64,000 bases of DNA from Blautia hominis. Lineage in GTDB: Bacteria; Bacillota; Clostridia; Lachnospirales; Lachnospiraceae. Below, piece by piece: positions 41,284 through 50,343 of the stretch. Made by a program: the position numbers and the translations under genes. How positions within the stretch are numbered: position 1 is the stretch's first letter; every line of letters starts with the position of its first letter. Where the stretch lies: NCBI GenBank assembly GCA_002270465.1, contig NQOF01000001.1, positions 808,501-872,500 of the forward strand. The letters run 5' to 3'. The notes below the pieces were generated by a model, which saw only the letters and a program-made list of their open reading frames with translations, was not told the origin of the DNA and ran no database searches.

Positions 41284-42639
41284 ATGGAGAAAAAAAGAGG
41301 AGCATTTTCTAACAAGATGGGATTTGTCCTTGCCGCTGCGGGTTCCGCGGTTGGTCTTGGAAATCTCTGGCGCTTCCCGTACCTTGCAGCAAAATACGGA
41401 GGCGGCATTTTCTTACTCGTCTATCTAATTCTCGCCGTAACACTTGGGTTTACCCTGATGATAACAGAGATTGCCATAGGCCGAAAAACAGGCCTCAGTG
41501 CAGTAGGTGCTTTCAGAAAGCTGGACAAACGATTTGGCTTCGTTGGATATCTGGCCTGTATCGTTCCTTTTATCATCACCCCATATTACTGTGTTATCGG
41601 CGGATGGGTGATCAAATACCTGATCACCTTTGTCAGCGGCAACGTATCTGCGGCTGCCGGAGATGACTATTTTACAGGTTTTATTTCCCAGGCCGGTTCA
41701 CCGGTGCTGTGGTTTGCGGTTTTCGTACTGCTGACTTCCATCGTCGTGATTGCCGGCGTGGAAAAAGGCATCGAGAAAGCCAGCAGGATCTTAATGCCGG
41801 TACTGATCGTACTTACACTGGGCATCTCTATCTTCTGTATCACAAGACCTGGTGCCGCAGAAGGTGTGAAGTATTATCTGCTGCCTGATTTCAGCCGTTT
41901 CTCAGCAACCACTGTGCTGGCTGCCATGGGACAGTTGTTCTACTCTATGTCACTGGCTATGGGTATTATGATCACATACGGTTCCTATATGAAGAAAGAC
42001 AACAGCCTGGAAAAATCTGTCCGTCAGATCGAGATCTTCGATACCGGAATCGCTTTTCTGGCTGGCCTTATGATCATCCCGTCCGTATTCGTATTCTCCG
42101 GCGGCAACGAGGAGGCCCTGGGCAAGGGACCATCCCTGATGTTCATCACACTGCCAAAGGTATTTGACAATATGACACTGGGCGGCGTCATTGGTGCGGT
42201 CTTCTTCCTTCTGGTCCTGTTCGCGGCACTGACCTCCTCCATCTCACTGATGGAGACCAATGTGTCTATTATCCGTGACAAACTGGGCTGGAGCAGAAAG
42301 AAAACAACGATTGCAGTCACCATATATGTATTGCTTCTGGGTGCACTGGTATCCCTCGGATTCGGACCTCTGGATTTCATCCAGATCATCGGACTGGGAC
42401 TTCTGGATTTCTTCGACTTCCTGAGCAACAGTGTGCTGATGCCGATCGTTGCTATCCTGACTTGTATCAGCATCGGCTTCTTCATCAAGCCAAAGGCTGT
42501 ATATGATGAAGTGGAGCTGAACGGGCCTTTTAAAATGAAAAAGTTCTATACGGTCATGTTGAAATGGATCGCTCCTATCTGCCTGATCATGATTCTGATC
42601 TTCGCAGTATCTGAGGCAATGGGTTGGATCAAAGTCTGA
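41284..42639 (+). CDS. Neurotransmitter:sodium symporter (NSS/SNF) family transporter
   Basis: 451-residue LeuT-fold transporter importing amino acids or amines with Na+. The first helix carries AAAGSAVGLGNLWRFPY, the diagnostic NSS substrate/ion-binding segment, and about 11 further hydrophobic helices follow. Bacterial members with 11-12 helices (MhsT, TnaT-like) transport branched or aromatic amino acids; the exact substrate is not evident. Start has a GGGAG site. Single gene ending in a strong terminator. Confidence 0.93.
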   Translation: MEKKRGAFSNKMGFVLAAAGSAVGLGNLWRFPYLAAKYGGGIFLLVYLILAVTLGFTLMITEIAIGRKTGLSAVGAFRKLDKRFGFVGYLACIVPFIITPYYCVIGGWVIKYLITFVSGNVSAAAGDDYFTGFISQAGSPVLWFAVFVLLTSIVVIAGVEKGIEKASRILMPVLIVLTLGISIFCITRPGAAEGVKYYLLPDFSRFSATTVLAAMGQLFYSMSLAMGIMITYGSYMKKDNSLEKSVRQIEIFDTGIAFLAGLMIIPSVFVFSGGNEEALGKGPSLMFITLPKVFDNMTLGGVIGAVFFLLVLFAALTSSISLMETNVSIIRDKLGWSRKKTTIAVTIYVLLLGALVSLGFGPLDFIQIIGLGLLDFFDFLSNSVLMPIVAILTCISIGFFIKPKAVYDEVELNGPFKMKKFYTVMLKWIAPICLIMILIFAVSEAMGWIKV

Positions 42640-42642
42640 TAC

Positions 42643-42692
42643 AAAGAGCCATATCTGTAATTTCGGTTACAGGTATGGCTCTTTTTTCATAT
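42643..42692. terminator. Terminator between the NSS transporter and DUF1540 genes
   Basis: AAAGAGCCATATCTGTAA pairs with TTACAGGTATGGCTCTTT around TTTCGG; T run on the plus strand and A run on the minus strand, serving both convergent genes. Confidence 0.85.
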
Positions 42693-42693
42693 C

Positions 42694-43014
42694 TTATCGT
42701 TTTTCAAAGCTTCCGCATTTTGTCTCTTCACAGTGACAGGCACTTCCGCCTGTGATTGTGATCTTGTCCGCATGGCATTTCTCTTCTTTGTTGAAAGTAC
42801 AGGTACATGCACGGCAGTCCACATCAATGGTACGGCATCCGCAGCTGTCAGCAGCGGCTTTATTTGACGCGGATTCTCCTCTTTCCTCAAAGCTGCGGCA
42901 GCAGGTCTCGTCTGCAACTCTCGCTTCGCTTCCGTCTACCAGGATATCTCCTTTGGAGCAGTATTCATCTTTGTTATAAATACAGGTTCTTGCGGTACAG
43001 CTTAATAATGGCAT
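42694..43014 (-). CDS. Tandem DUF1540 cysteine-rich protein
   Basis: 106-residue protein made of two DUF1540 modules (about residues 3-45 and 58-105), each with four cysteines in C-x-A/TxxC...C...C arrangement (CTARTCIYNKDEYCSKGDI; CRACTCTFNKEEKCHADKI). Small metal-binding protein, unknown function, common in sporulating Firmicutes and sometimes linked to spores. The ATG at 43012-43014 has ideal spacing from AAGGAGG; an ATG two codons upstream is too close. Confidence 0.88.
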   Translation of the reverse strand: MPLLSCTARTCIYNKDEYCSKGDILVDGSEARVADETCCRSFEERGESASNKAAADSCGCRTIDVDCRACTCTFNKEEKCHADKITITGGSACHCEETKCGSFEKR

Positions 43015-43094
43015 AGTCATTTCCTCCTTATGATTTCGTCGGAAATAGTATGCGTCCGGCCGCTGGATTTTATACCATGGATTTTTTTATAAAT

Positions 43095-45026
43095 TTATTT
43101 CTGCTCTTCTGCCTTTACTTCACGGATCTCTCTGCTTTTTATCTCCTCTTTGACGGAAGTGATAAACTCACCCAGGTCTTTTTGCCCCTCATCGCCCAGG
43201 AAGCGGCTTCTCACGGACACAAGGCCCTCCTCCTCTTCTTTGGCGCCTACCACTACCATATAAGGTATTTTTTCCAGTCTGGCCTCGCGGATCTTGTAAC
43301 CGATCTTCTCAGCTCTTGTATCCATATCCGCGCGGATTCCCGCCTCCTGAAGCTGTGCCAGGACTTTTTTGCCGTAATCCATATATTTGTCAGAGATAGC
43401 CAGGACACGCACCTGGACCGGGGATAACCAGGTCGGAAATGCACCTGCAAAGTGCTCGATCAAGATGCCGATGAAACGCTCAATAGAGCCAAATGCCACC
43501 CTGTGGATCATGATCGGGCGGTGCTTTTCCCCGTCAGCGCCAATATATTCCAGTTCAAAACGAAGGGGAAGCTGGAAGTCAAGCTGAATGGTTCCGCACT
43601 GCCAGGTCCTGCCGATGGAGTCCTCCAGATGGAAGTCGATCTTAGGTCCGTAGAAGGCTCCGTCCCCCTCATTGACCACATAGTCAAGTCCCAGGTCATC
43701 CAATGCACCGCGCAGGGCTTCTGTAGCCATTTCCCAGTCCTCATCGCTTCCCATGGAATCCTCCGGGCGTGTGGACAACTCTACATGGTATTTGAATCCA
43801 AACAGGCTGTAAACCTGGTCTATAAGGCTGGCAACGCCTTTGATCTCATCACGGATCTGGTCCGGTGTCATGAATATATGGGCATCATCCTGTGTGAAAC
43901 AGCGCACACGCATCAGTCCGTGGAGCTGGCCTGATTTCTCGTGGCGGTGCACCAGTCCCAGTTCCCCCATACGCAGCGGCAGGTCTCGGTAAGAACGGGG
44001 CTCAGACTGGTATGCCAGGATGCCTCCCGGACAGTTCATGGGCTTGATGGCAAAATCCTGCTCGTCAATAACGGTTGTGTACATATTTTCTTTATAGTGG
44101 TCCCAATGGCCTGACGTCTCCCACAGATGGCGGCTTAACATGATCGGGGTGGAAATTTCCACGTAGCCGGCTTTTGTATGGATCTCCCTCCAGTAATCCA
44201 GCAGGGTATTTTTCAGCACCATGCCCTTTGGCAGGAAGAATGGAAATCCCGGTCCCTCGTCGCGCATCATGAACAGGCCCAGCTCTCTGCCCAGTTTTCT
44301 GTGATCACGCTTCTTCGCTTCCTCGATCCTTGCCAGGTGTTCCTCCAGGTCTGCCTTCTTTGTGAAAGCCGTGCCATAGATCCTGGTAAGCATTTTATTC
44401 TTCTCACTGCCTCTCCAGTAAGCACCTGCAAGGCTTGTGAGTTTGAAGGCTTTCACCGGTTTTGTGGTCATCAGATGAGGACCCGCACAGAGGTCTGTGA
44501 ACTCTCCCTGTTTATAGAAACTGATCACCGCATCTTCCGGCAGGTCCTCGATCAGCTCCACTTTATAAGGCTCCTCTTTTTCCTTCATAAACGCTATGGC
44601 TTCCTCTCTCGGAAGCTCGAAGCGTTCAATGGGAAGGGATTCCTTCACAATTTTCTTCATCTCCGCCTCGATTTTTTCTAGGTCTTCCGCTGTCAGGGGA
44701 GTCTCCCTGTCAATATCATAATAGAAGCCATCAGAAACGGATGGTCCGATCGCCAGCTTTGCATCCGGATACAGGCGCTTGATGGCCTGGGCCATGATAT
44801 GGGATGCGGTGTGGCGGAAGGCCGCCTTGCCGCCTTCATCATTGAAAGTCAGGATACTCAGCTCACAATCGCTGTCCACTACTGTTCTCAAATCCACGGT
44901 CTGGCCGTCTACTTCCCCTGAGCAGGCCATTCTTGCCAGGCCTTCGCTGATATCCGATGCGATATCAAGGACAGATACAGCATGATCGTATTCTTTTTTT
45001 GACCCGTCTTTTAATGTGATAATCAT
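43095..45026 (-). CDS. thrS: Threonyl-tRNA synthetase
   Basis: 643-residue class II synthetase that charges tRNA-Thr. Domains in order: TGS (about 1-60), editing/SAD domain (HTASHIMAQAIKRLYPDAKL near 72-91, then YCxxCAGPHL-like TDLCAGPHL), catalytic core (ARYGTAF..., MNCPGGILAYQ, RVRCFTQDDAHIFM) and anticodon-binding domain at the C-terminus. Start follows AAGGAG-like GAGGAATT. Expression is governed by a T-box leader upstream. Confidence 0.97.
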   Translation of the reverse strand: MIITLKDGSKKEYDHAVSVLDIASDISEGLARMACSGEVDGQTVDLRTVVDSDCELSILTFNDEGGKAAFRHTASHIMAQAIKRLYPDAKLAIGPSVSDGFYYDIDRETPLTAEDLEKIEAEMKKIVKESLPIERFELPREEAIAFMKEKEEPYKVELIEDLPEDAVISFYKQGEFTDLCAGPHLMTTKPVKAFKLTSLAGAYWRGSEKNKMLTRIYGTAFTKKADLEEHLARIEEAKKRDHRKLGRELGLFMMRDEGPGFPFFLPKGMVLKNTLLDYWREIHTKAGYVEISTPIMLSRHLWETSGHWDHYKENMYTTVIDEQDFAIKPMNCPGGILAYQSEPRSYRDLPLRMGELGLVHRHEKSGQLHGLMRVRCFTQDDAHIFMTPDQIRDEIKGVASLIDQVYSLFGFKYHVELSTRPEDSMGSDEDWEMATEALRGALDDLGLDYVVNEGDGAFYGPKIDFHLEDSIGRTWQCGTIQLDFQLPLRFELEYIGADGEKHRPIMIHRVAFGSIERFIGILIEHFAGAFPTWLSPVQVRVLAISDKYMDYGKKVLAQLQEAGIRADMDTRAEKIGYKIREARLEKIPYMVVVGAKEEEEGLVSVRSRFLGDEGQKDLGEFITSVKEEIKSREIREVKAEEQK

Positions 45027-45139
45027 AATTCCTCTGCTTCTCCTTTTCTCTAGTACAGCCTATATCACTGGAACTTATGCAACGCTGTACTAGGCATATT
45101 TCTTGTGCAATTCGGTACTGCTCACACGCGACAGACCGG

Positions 45140-45410
45140 AAACCGCAAAAAACCCGTCCCATGCAGCCATTTCTGACTGCAAGGGACGGGTAACTGTCAT
45201 TACTCGCGGTTCCACCCTTGTTGTACACTGTCCTCATTTCAAGGACCGGTTCACCACTCATTTGACGGTAACGGAATCACCGGGCCGGATCAGGGCCGCT
45301 CCAAGGTAGTTTTCAAATGCTTCCTGAACAGGCTGCTTCCAGCATATGCCGCCCTCTCTGGGAACCTCCGCATTTTACTCGTCTTGTCAACGCGTTTTCT
45401 GTATGAATCT
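45140..45410 (-). promoter_or_regulatory. T-box riboswitch leader of thrS
   Basis: The minus strand contains the T-box core GGGTGGAACCGCGAG (45203-45217), which pairs with uncharged tRNA ends, followed by an intrinsic terminator: ACCCGTCCC / GGGACGGGT with inner GCAGTC..., then TTTTTTG (45144-45191). Upstream are the AGAGAG of stem I and GAAAACTACC, where ACC (45305-45307) is a plausible threonine specifier codon. The leader reads charging of tRNA-Thr and permits thrS transcription when uncharged tRNA accumulates. Confidence 0.92.
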
Positions 45411-45417
45411 AACTTTC

Positions 45418-45445
45418 ATTATAGCCGCAAAAATATTTTTGTCAA
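45418..45445 (-). promoter_or_regulatory. Promoter of thrS
   Basis: TTGACA (45440-45445) and TATAAT (45418-45423), both consensus, with a 16-base spacer, directly after the stop codon of the SNF2 gene. Confidence 0.8.
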
Positions 45446-48400
45446 CTATTTTATCAGTTCCAACAGTTCATCCCTGCTGATCCTGTGGTCAGCCACTGCC
45501 TGCCCTTCCATGACGTTTTCGGCCAGGCGTGCCTTCTTTTCCTGGAGGGCCAGGATCTTCTCTTCTATGGTGTTCTTCACCACCATCTTCATGACAGTGA
45601 CTATATTCTCCTGTCCGATACGGTGGGTACGGTCTGTAGCCTGGTTCTGGGCAGCCACGTTCCACCATGGGTCATAGTGTATGACAACATCCGCCTTTGT
45701 CAGGTTCAGCCCCGTGCCGCCTGCTTTCAGGGAAATAAGGAAGACCTGGGTTTCCCCATTCTGGAAGTTTTTCACCATCTCCCGGCGCTGTTCTTTGGTG
45801 TTCTTTCCCGAAAGATAGAGATAGGAAATCCCCGCCTTGTCAAACTCCCCGGCCAGCAGTTCCAGCATGGTGGTAAATTGGGAAAAAAGCAGTATCCTGT
45901 GCTCTGCCTGTACCAGATCCCGGACCAGTTCCACGCAGCTTTCCTGCTTTGCGGAACCTCCCCTATAATTTTCGTAGCAAAGCTTTGGAGAACAGCAGAT
46001 CTGCCGCAGCCCTGTCAGTTCCGCCAGATACTTGATCTTCTGGGCCTGATAATCCTCCTCGCTCTGGCTGTTTAATTCCATCTGCAGCCTGGCGACTCTG
46101 GCATCGTAGATCTTCTTCTGTTCCTCCTCCATCTTCACATAGATGGTCTTCTCTAACTTGTCCGGCAGGTCTTTGAGCACATCGTGTTTTTTTCTGCGCA
46201 GAATAAAGGGATTTACCATATGCTTCAGCCGTTCCATGGCATTTTTGTCCTCATTCTGTACAATAGGCTGTTCCAACTCTTCCCGGAACTTTTTGTAGCT
46301 GTAAAGATACCCGGGCATTACGAAATCAAAAATACTCCACAGATCACTGAGACGGTTCTCTATCGGGGTACCTGTCAGTGCCAGACGATGGACAGCCTGT
46401 ACTTCCTTCACTGCTTTTGCCGTCTGTGTGCCTGCATTTTTAATGTACTGGGCTTCGTCTATGACCATATAAGGGAAGACCCTGTCTCTGTACAGCTCTG
46501 TATCCCGCTTCAGCAGGTCATAGGAAGTCACAAGTATTTCCGACCCGGATGCGCTTTTTATGATCTCCTCCCTCTGCTGGCTGCTGCCAACGGCCACTGT
46601 GACCGGAAGGTCCGGCGCGAACCGGCTGATCTCACTTTCCCAGTTATAGACCAGGGAAGCCGGGCACACGATCAGAGCGCCCTCTTTCTTCATTTCTAGC
46701 AGTGCAATGACCTGAAGTGTCTTTCCCAGTCCCATATCATCTGCCAGAATCCCTCCGAAGCCCCACTGGGACAGCATAGCCAGCCATCGGAACCCGTTTT
46801 TTTGATATTCCCTGAGTTCTGCCTTAAGTTCCTCCGGAATCTCAAAATCATTGTCCTGATAGCTGTTCATCTCACGGATGAGCCGTTTGAATTCCGGACT
46901 TCTTCTGGTATCCGCCTTGCCCGGCTGCGCTTTTAAAGTTTCGGCTATGTAGGATGCCCGGTATTTTGGTGCGGAAAAACTGCCTTTTGCAAAATCATCT
47001 TTATCAAATCCAAGTCCCTGGGACAGCTCTGATATGAGGGAGAGGCCGTTATCCTCAAGGCTGATAAAATCACCGTTTTTCAGACGGTAATACTTTCTCC
47101 GTCTGCGGTATCCCGAGAGTATCTGCTCCATCTCCCTCAAATCCATATCTTCCACCTGAATATCCAGATCCAGCAAATCCCCGGACATGCCGATTCCGAT
47201 ATTGACTTTTGGGGTGGGAAGGATCCGCATTCCCTTGATCTTGTCATCCACAAATAGGGCTGCCAGTTCCCGGATCTTGGGAAATCCCTGTTCCAGAAGA
47301 TCATATATCTTATCTTCCTTTGTACAGAGCCCATAGATCTCCCCAGCTCTTTCTTCTATATCAAAATACGCTTCCAGGCATTTTTTCAGGGCCCCTTCCC
47401 TCTGCATGTCACGGTACTGGCTGGCCGGGTCTATCTGGGCAAACAGATTGTAGACTGTATCTCCATAGATGGCTTCCGCCCGCATCCGAATGGCATCCCG
47501 ATACTTTTCATCCATACTCAGGTACACATTGCACTCCGCCTCTTTTGGCTGGTACTCGTCAAAATCAATATCGTTCATCTGAATATCCGCATACTGCTCC
47601 AGAACAGGAAGCAGTGTTCCGCAGAATGCTGTGTAGTCCTCCCGGTTGAGAAATATCGAACGGTCCCTGGATTGGAATGTATAATATTGTACGTTGTCCG
47701 TGTTCAAAGCTTTCACGATCGGCATCATATCTCTTGAAAAATCAGATGTGCACTGGTAAATGATGCCGTCTTTCTGCAGATAGTCGTGGACATTTCCTTT
47801 TATCCACTTTGGTGAATGCAGATAAATATTTGCCCCCTGCTCCTCCGTTTTGACGATCTCCATTTTGATCTCCGGATTGCCGTGTCTGACCTGATAGGGG
47901 GTTCCGTCTATTTCTATGGTCCGGTCCATATATTTTTGCAGGACCTTGTCTATCCCATAACCGTTCAGTGAAAGATTCCGGAAATTAGAGCTGTATATCT
48001 GGGAACTGAATTCCATATTATTATACTGGATCTTCAAATAATCAGACAGAAGGTCGATCCAGGAAAGGGCCTCCGGGGTAAAAGCAGAACGGTCATGGAT
48101 AAAACCTAGATTTTTGCCGTAAGAATCATATTTGCCATATTCCACGCTGTCCAGCATTTTACAAATATTTCTCAGGATATACAGTTTGCGCGTGCCTATT
48201 TTAAATTCTATGTGGAAAGAGTTATATGAGGTTGTGATGACCGGCTCCAAGCGGACCTGACCATAATATTCCCCCAGCAGATACGCGTTATTGCGCACAG
48301 CGTACTTAGCAATGGTATTTTTCAGTGTGTCCGATGTCTCCCGTTTTCTCGGGCCTCTCACAGGAAAATCCACGATCCCCTGTGAATCCCGCGGCGTTTG

Positions 48401-48691
48401 GGTGTCTCTGTAGGCAAGTGCCAGAGCCACGCAGTGCTTACACATACCAAAATAATTTCCATACACCGGACAACTGCAGACATAGTCCATAATATCATCA
48501 TGGGAGTCAAACGTAACCGTCACATCATACCATTTGCTGCCGCTGCCTTTTACCTGGGCACTCACCTCTTTTATGCCCTCCGCACATTCCTCGATCAGGA
48601 AACTTTTGTATCCCTTTTTCTCGGCAAGCAATTTTCCCCGCTGATACATTGCCGGAAAGCAATTTTCTTTGATCGTGCTGATTTTTAACAT
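45446..48691 (-). CDS. SNF2-family helicase with SWIM zinc finger
   Basis: 1081-residue protein. N-terminal SWIM finger at about residues 70-95 (CSCPVYGNYFGMCKH), a long middle region found in bacterial SNF2 proteins, then the two RecA-like lobes from about 630: GGILADDMGLGKTLQVIALL (Walker A), VIDEAQYIKN (DEAH-like), LTGTPIENRLSDLWSI and, in lobe 2, FSQFTTMLELLAGEF and ATDRTHRIGQ. Such proteins translocate on DNA and are thought to displace proteins or remodel transcription complexes. Preceded by a GGAGAGGG site. Usual length for Firmicute members. Stand-alone gene. Confidence 0.93.
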   Translation of the reverse strand: MLKISTIKENCFPAMYQRGKLLAEKKGYKSFLIEECAEGIKEVSAQVKGSGSKWYDVTVTFDSHDDIMDYVCSCPVYGNYFGMCKHCVALALAYRDTQTPRDSQGIVDFPVRGPRKRETSDTLKNTIAKYAVRNNAYLLGEYYGQVRLEPVITTSYNSFHIEFKIGTRKLYILRNICKMLDSVEYGKYDSYGKNLGFIHDRSAFTPEALSWIDLLSDYLKIQYNNMEFSSQIYSSNFRNLSLNGYGIDKVLQKYMDRTIEIDGTPYQVRHGNPEIKMEIVKTEEQGANIYLHSPKWIKGNVHDYLQKDGIIYQCTSDFSRDMMPIVKALNTDNVQYYTFQSRDRSIFLNREDYTAFCGTLLPVLEQYADIQMNDIDFDEYQPKEAECNVYLSMDEKYRDAIRMRAEAIYGDTVYNLFAQIDPASQYRDMQREGALKKCLEAYFDIEERAGEIYGLCTKEDKIYDLLEQGFPKIRELAALFVDDKIKGMRILPTPKVNIGIGMSGDLLDLDIQVEDMDLREMEQILSGYRRRRKYYRLKNGDFISLEDNGLSLISELSQGLGFDKDDFAKGSFSAPKYRASYIAETLKAQPGKADTRRSPEFKRLIREMNSYQDNDFEIPEELKAELREYQKNGFRWLAMLSQWGFGGILADDMGLGKTLQVIALLEMKKEGALIVCPASLVYNWESEISRFAPDLPVTVAVGSSQQREEIIKSASGSEILVTSYDLLKRDTELYRDRVFPYMVIDEAQYIKNAGTQTAKAVKEVQAVHRLALTGTPIENRLSDLWSIFDFVMPGYLYSYKKFREELEQPIVQNEDKNAMERLKHMVNPFILRRKKHDVLKDLPDKLEKTIYVKMEEEQKKIYDARVARLQMELNSQSEEDYQAQKIKYLAELTGLRQICCSPKLCYENYRGGSAKQESCVELVRDLVQAEHRILLFSQFTTMLELLAGEFDKAGISYLYLSGKNTKEQRREMVKNFQNGETQVFLISLKAGGTGLNLTKADVVIHYDPWWNVAAQNQATDRTHRIGQENIVTVMKMVVKNTIEEKILALQEKKARLAENVMEGQAVADHRISRDELLELIK

Positions 48692-48737
48692 TTTTCCCTC
48701 TCCGATTTATAAAATTATTGTATTTTTCCTCCAACGG

Positions 48738-49514
48738 TCACATGTTTCCTGCTGCTTTGTCCTTCACCACTCCGAAAAATTCTCTCACAAGGTAATTGAC
48801 TTGTAAAAATTTATTGCTTTCGGAAGGGATCCCTTCTATATGAGAGCACCCCAGTTTTTTCCCCAGGGCCACGCCACGGTACACGTGAAAATTGTTGGTC
48901 ACTACGCCGATGGATGCCTCTATCCCTTTCTCATCTTCCTTTGTGTCAATGATCTCCAGAGAAAATTTCAGATTTTCACTGGTGTTTGTGGAACGCTCTT
49001 CTTTCAGAAGCCGCTTGGGGGAGATGCCTTTTTTCTCAAGATAGCGGTACATTGCCTCCGCTTCTGTGATATCCTCCCCTGTCCCTTTTCCTCCCGAGAG
49101 AACTGCACAGGTCTCAGGATTTTCCTCCAGGTACTCCCTGGCCCGCTCCACACGCAGTCTCAGAGAATTGCTCAGTTTTGTGCCGTTCACCTGGGCACCC
49201 AACACAATAATATAATCCAGATCTTTGGATGGCCGGTGAAACATTCCTGTAAAGATCAAGGCTTCCACTGCCACAAAAATAAGTACACAAAGCGCTGCCA
49301 GAACCAAAAGACCGTTTTTCAAGGCCACAGGGAGTACAAACCCGGACAGCATTCCGTGCTTACTGCTTAAATGCAGAAATAGCGCGATTCCGTAAAAAAA
49401 CACGCCTCCTGCCGCCCATATACATGGAAACAAAGAGGAAAGCCCCGCATAGACAGCAATGCCTATAAAATAAAAGGTGCAGAGGCTCCCCAGGATAATG
49501 CATAAAATCTTCAT
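48738..49514 (-). CDS. YdcF/ElyC/SanA-type DUF218 membrane protein
   Basis: 258-residue protein with about four N-terminal membrane helices and a DUF218 domain from about residue 100 (IIVLGAQVNGTKLSNSLRLR, CAVLSGGKGTGEDITEAEA, STNTSENLKF). Relatives influence envelope integrity and possibly bind lipid-linked or nucleotide substrates. AAGGATAC-type site before ATG. Position downstream of a SEC-C protein gene on the same strand, with a hairpin-rich gap between. Confidence 0.88.
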   Translation of the reverse strand: MKILCIILGSLCTFYFIGIAVYAGLSSLFPCIWAAGGVFFYGIALFLHLSSKHGMLSGFVLPVALKNGLLVLAALCVLIFVAVEALIFTGMFHRPSKDLDYIIVLGAQVNGTKLSNSLRLRVERAREYLEENPETCAVLSGGKGTGEDITEAEAMYRYLEKKGISPKRLLKEERSTNTSENLKFSLEIIDTKEDEKGIEASIGVVTNNFHVYRGVALGKKLGCSHIEGIPSESNKFLQVNYLVREFFGVVKDKAAGNM

Positions 49515-49588
49515 ATGTATCCTTCCGTAACGATTCAGCAGGTCTGCGCATTCACTGCGCTGCCCCTAAGAAAGTGTACCACGGCCAA

Positions 49589-49661
49589 GCAAAAATCCCA
49601 TCGCCAAAGGCGATTCTGCATGGATTTTTGCCTGTAACTGTGAGGGTGCTGAACAGTTACA
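49589..49661. other. Two adjacent inverted repeats in an intergenic gap
   Basis: GCAAAAATCC (49589-49598) pairs with GGATTTTTGC (49622-49631), and TGTAACTGT pairs with ACAGTTACA (49633-49661). They lie between the SEC-C gene terminator and the DUF218 gene and may be an unrelated structured repeat. Confidence 0.5.
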
Positions 49662-49671
49662 TCCTTTCTAA

Positions 49672-49706
49672 ACAAAGAGGGGCGGTTCTCCACCGCCCCT
49701 CTTAAA
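49672..49706 (-). terminator. Terminator after the SEC-C protein gene
   Basis: AGAGGGGCGG and CCGCCCCTCT around TGGAGAA, followed by TTGTTT. Confidence 0.75.
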
Positions 49707-49708
49707 AA

Positions 49709-50215
49709 TTATTTATTTCTGCCACAGCAGTGTTTATATTTTTTGCCACTTCCGCATGGACACGGATCATTACGACCGATTTTTGCACCTTTTACGATCG
49801 TACCGGATTTTTTCTGCTCTTTATAAAGCTCTTTTTTCTTCTCCTCCGGGAAAATCTCATCCCACTGGGGAAGTTCATACAGCCAGTCTGCTTTCGCATC
49901 CACCATGTTCTTATAGAGCAGTTCTTTGTCAAATCCCAGATTGACTTCTGTATTCTCGTCCATCTCCTCAATGGGGTTCTGAACTTTCAGACTGTCATTA
50001 ATACCATCCAGGAATCCAACCATAGTCATAACTTCTACTTCAAATTTATCTGCCAGGTCTTTCACTGTGCCGCGAACTACTTCGTCCGGGTTGGCAAGAA
50101 GTTTTTCATAGATCCCTTTTTCGATCAGAAAATAGTTGGTCCAGAATTTCTGCAGCTGCGCTTTGTCTGCTTCCTGAGAATAGGCAACATCTCTCCATTC
50201 CTGTAATAATGCCAT
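49709..50215 (-). CDS. SEC-C metal-binding motif protein
   Basis: 168-residue protein whose last 20 or so residues are a SEC-C zinc motif ([15 protein letters not shown]), as found at the end of SecA. The preceding region is helical and acidic with no recognised domain. It may bind zinc and associate with the secretion machinery or ribosomes, but the role is not known. Start ATG follows an AAGGTGGTAAAG sequence. Confidence 0.88.
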   Translation of the reverse strand: MALLQEWRDVAYSQEADKAQLQKFWTNYFLIEKGIYEKLLANPDEVVRGTVKDLADKFEVEVMTMVGFLDGINDSLKVQNPIEEMDENTEVNLGFDKELLYKNMVDAKADWLYELPQWDEIFPEEKKKELYKEQKKSGTIVKGAKIGRNDPCPCGSGKKYKHCCGRNK

Positions 50216-50343
50216 GTATCTTTACCACCTTTTATTTATTATCGTATTTTGAGGCGTCCCGAAACGCCTGACAGATATAGTATATACGATATGACCGATT
50301 TTTTCAATCCTTACTTTTTACTGATAAATTTTCTTAACAATCC

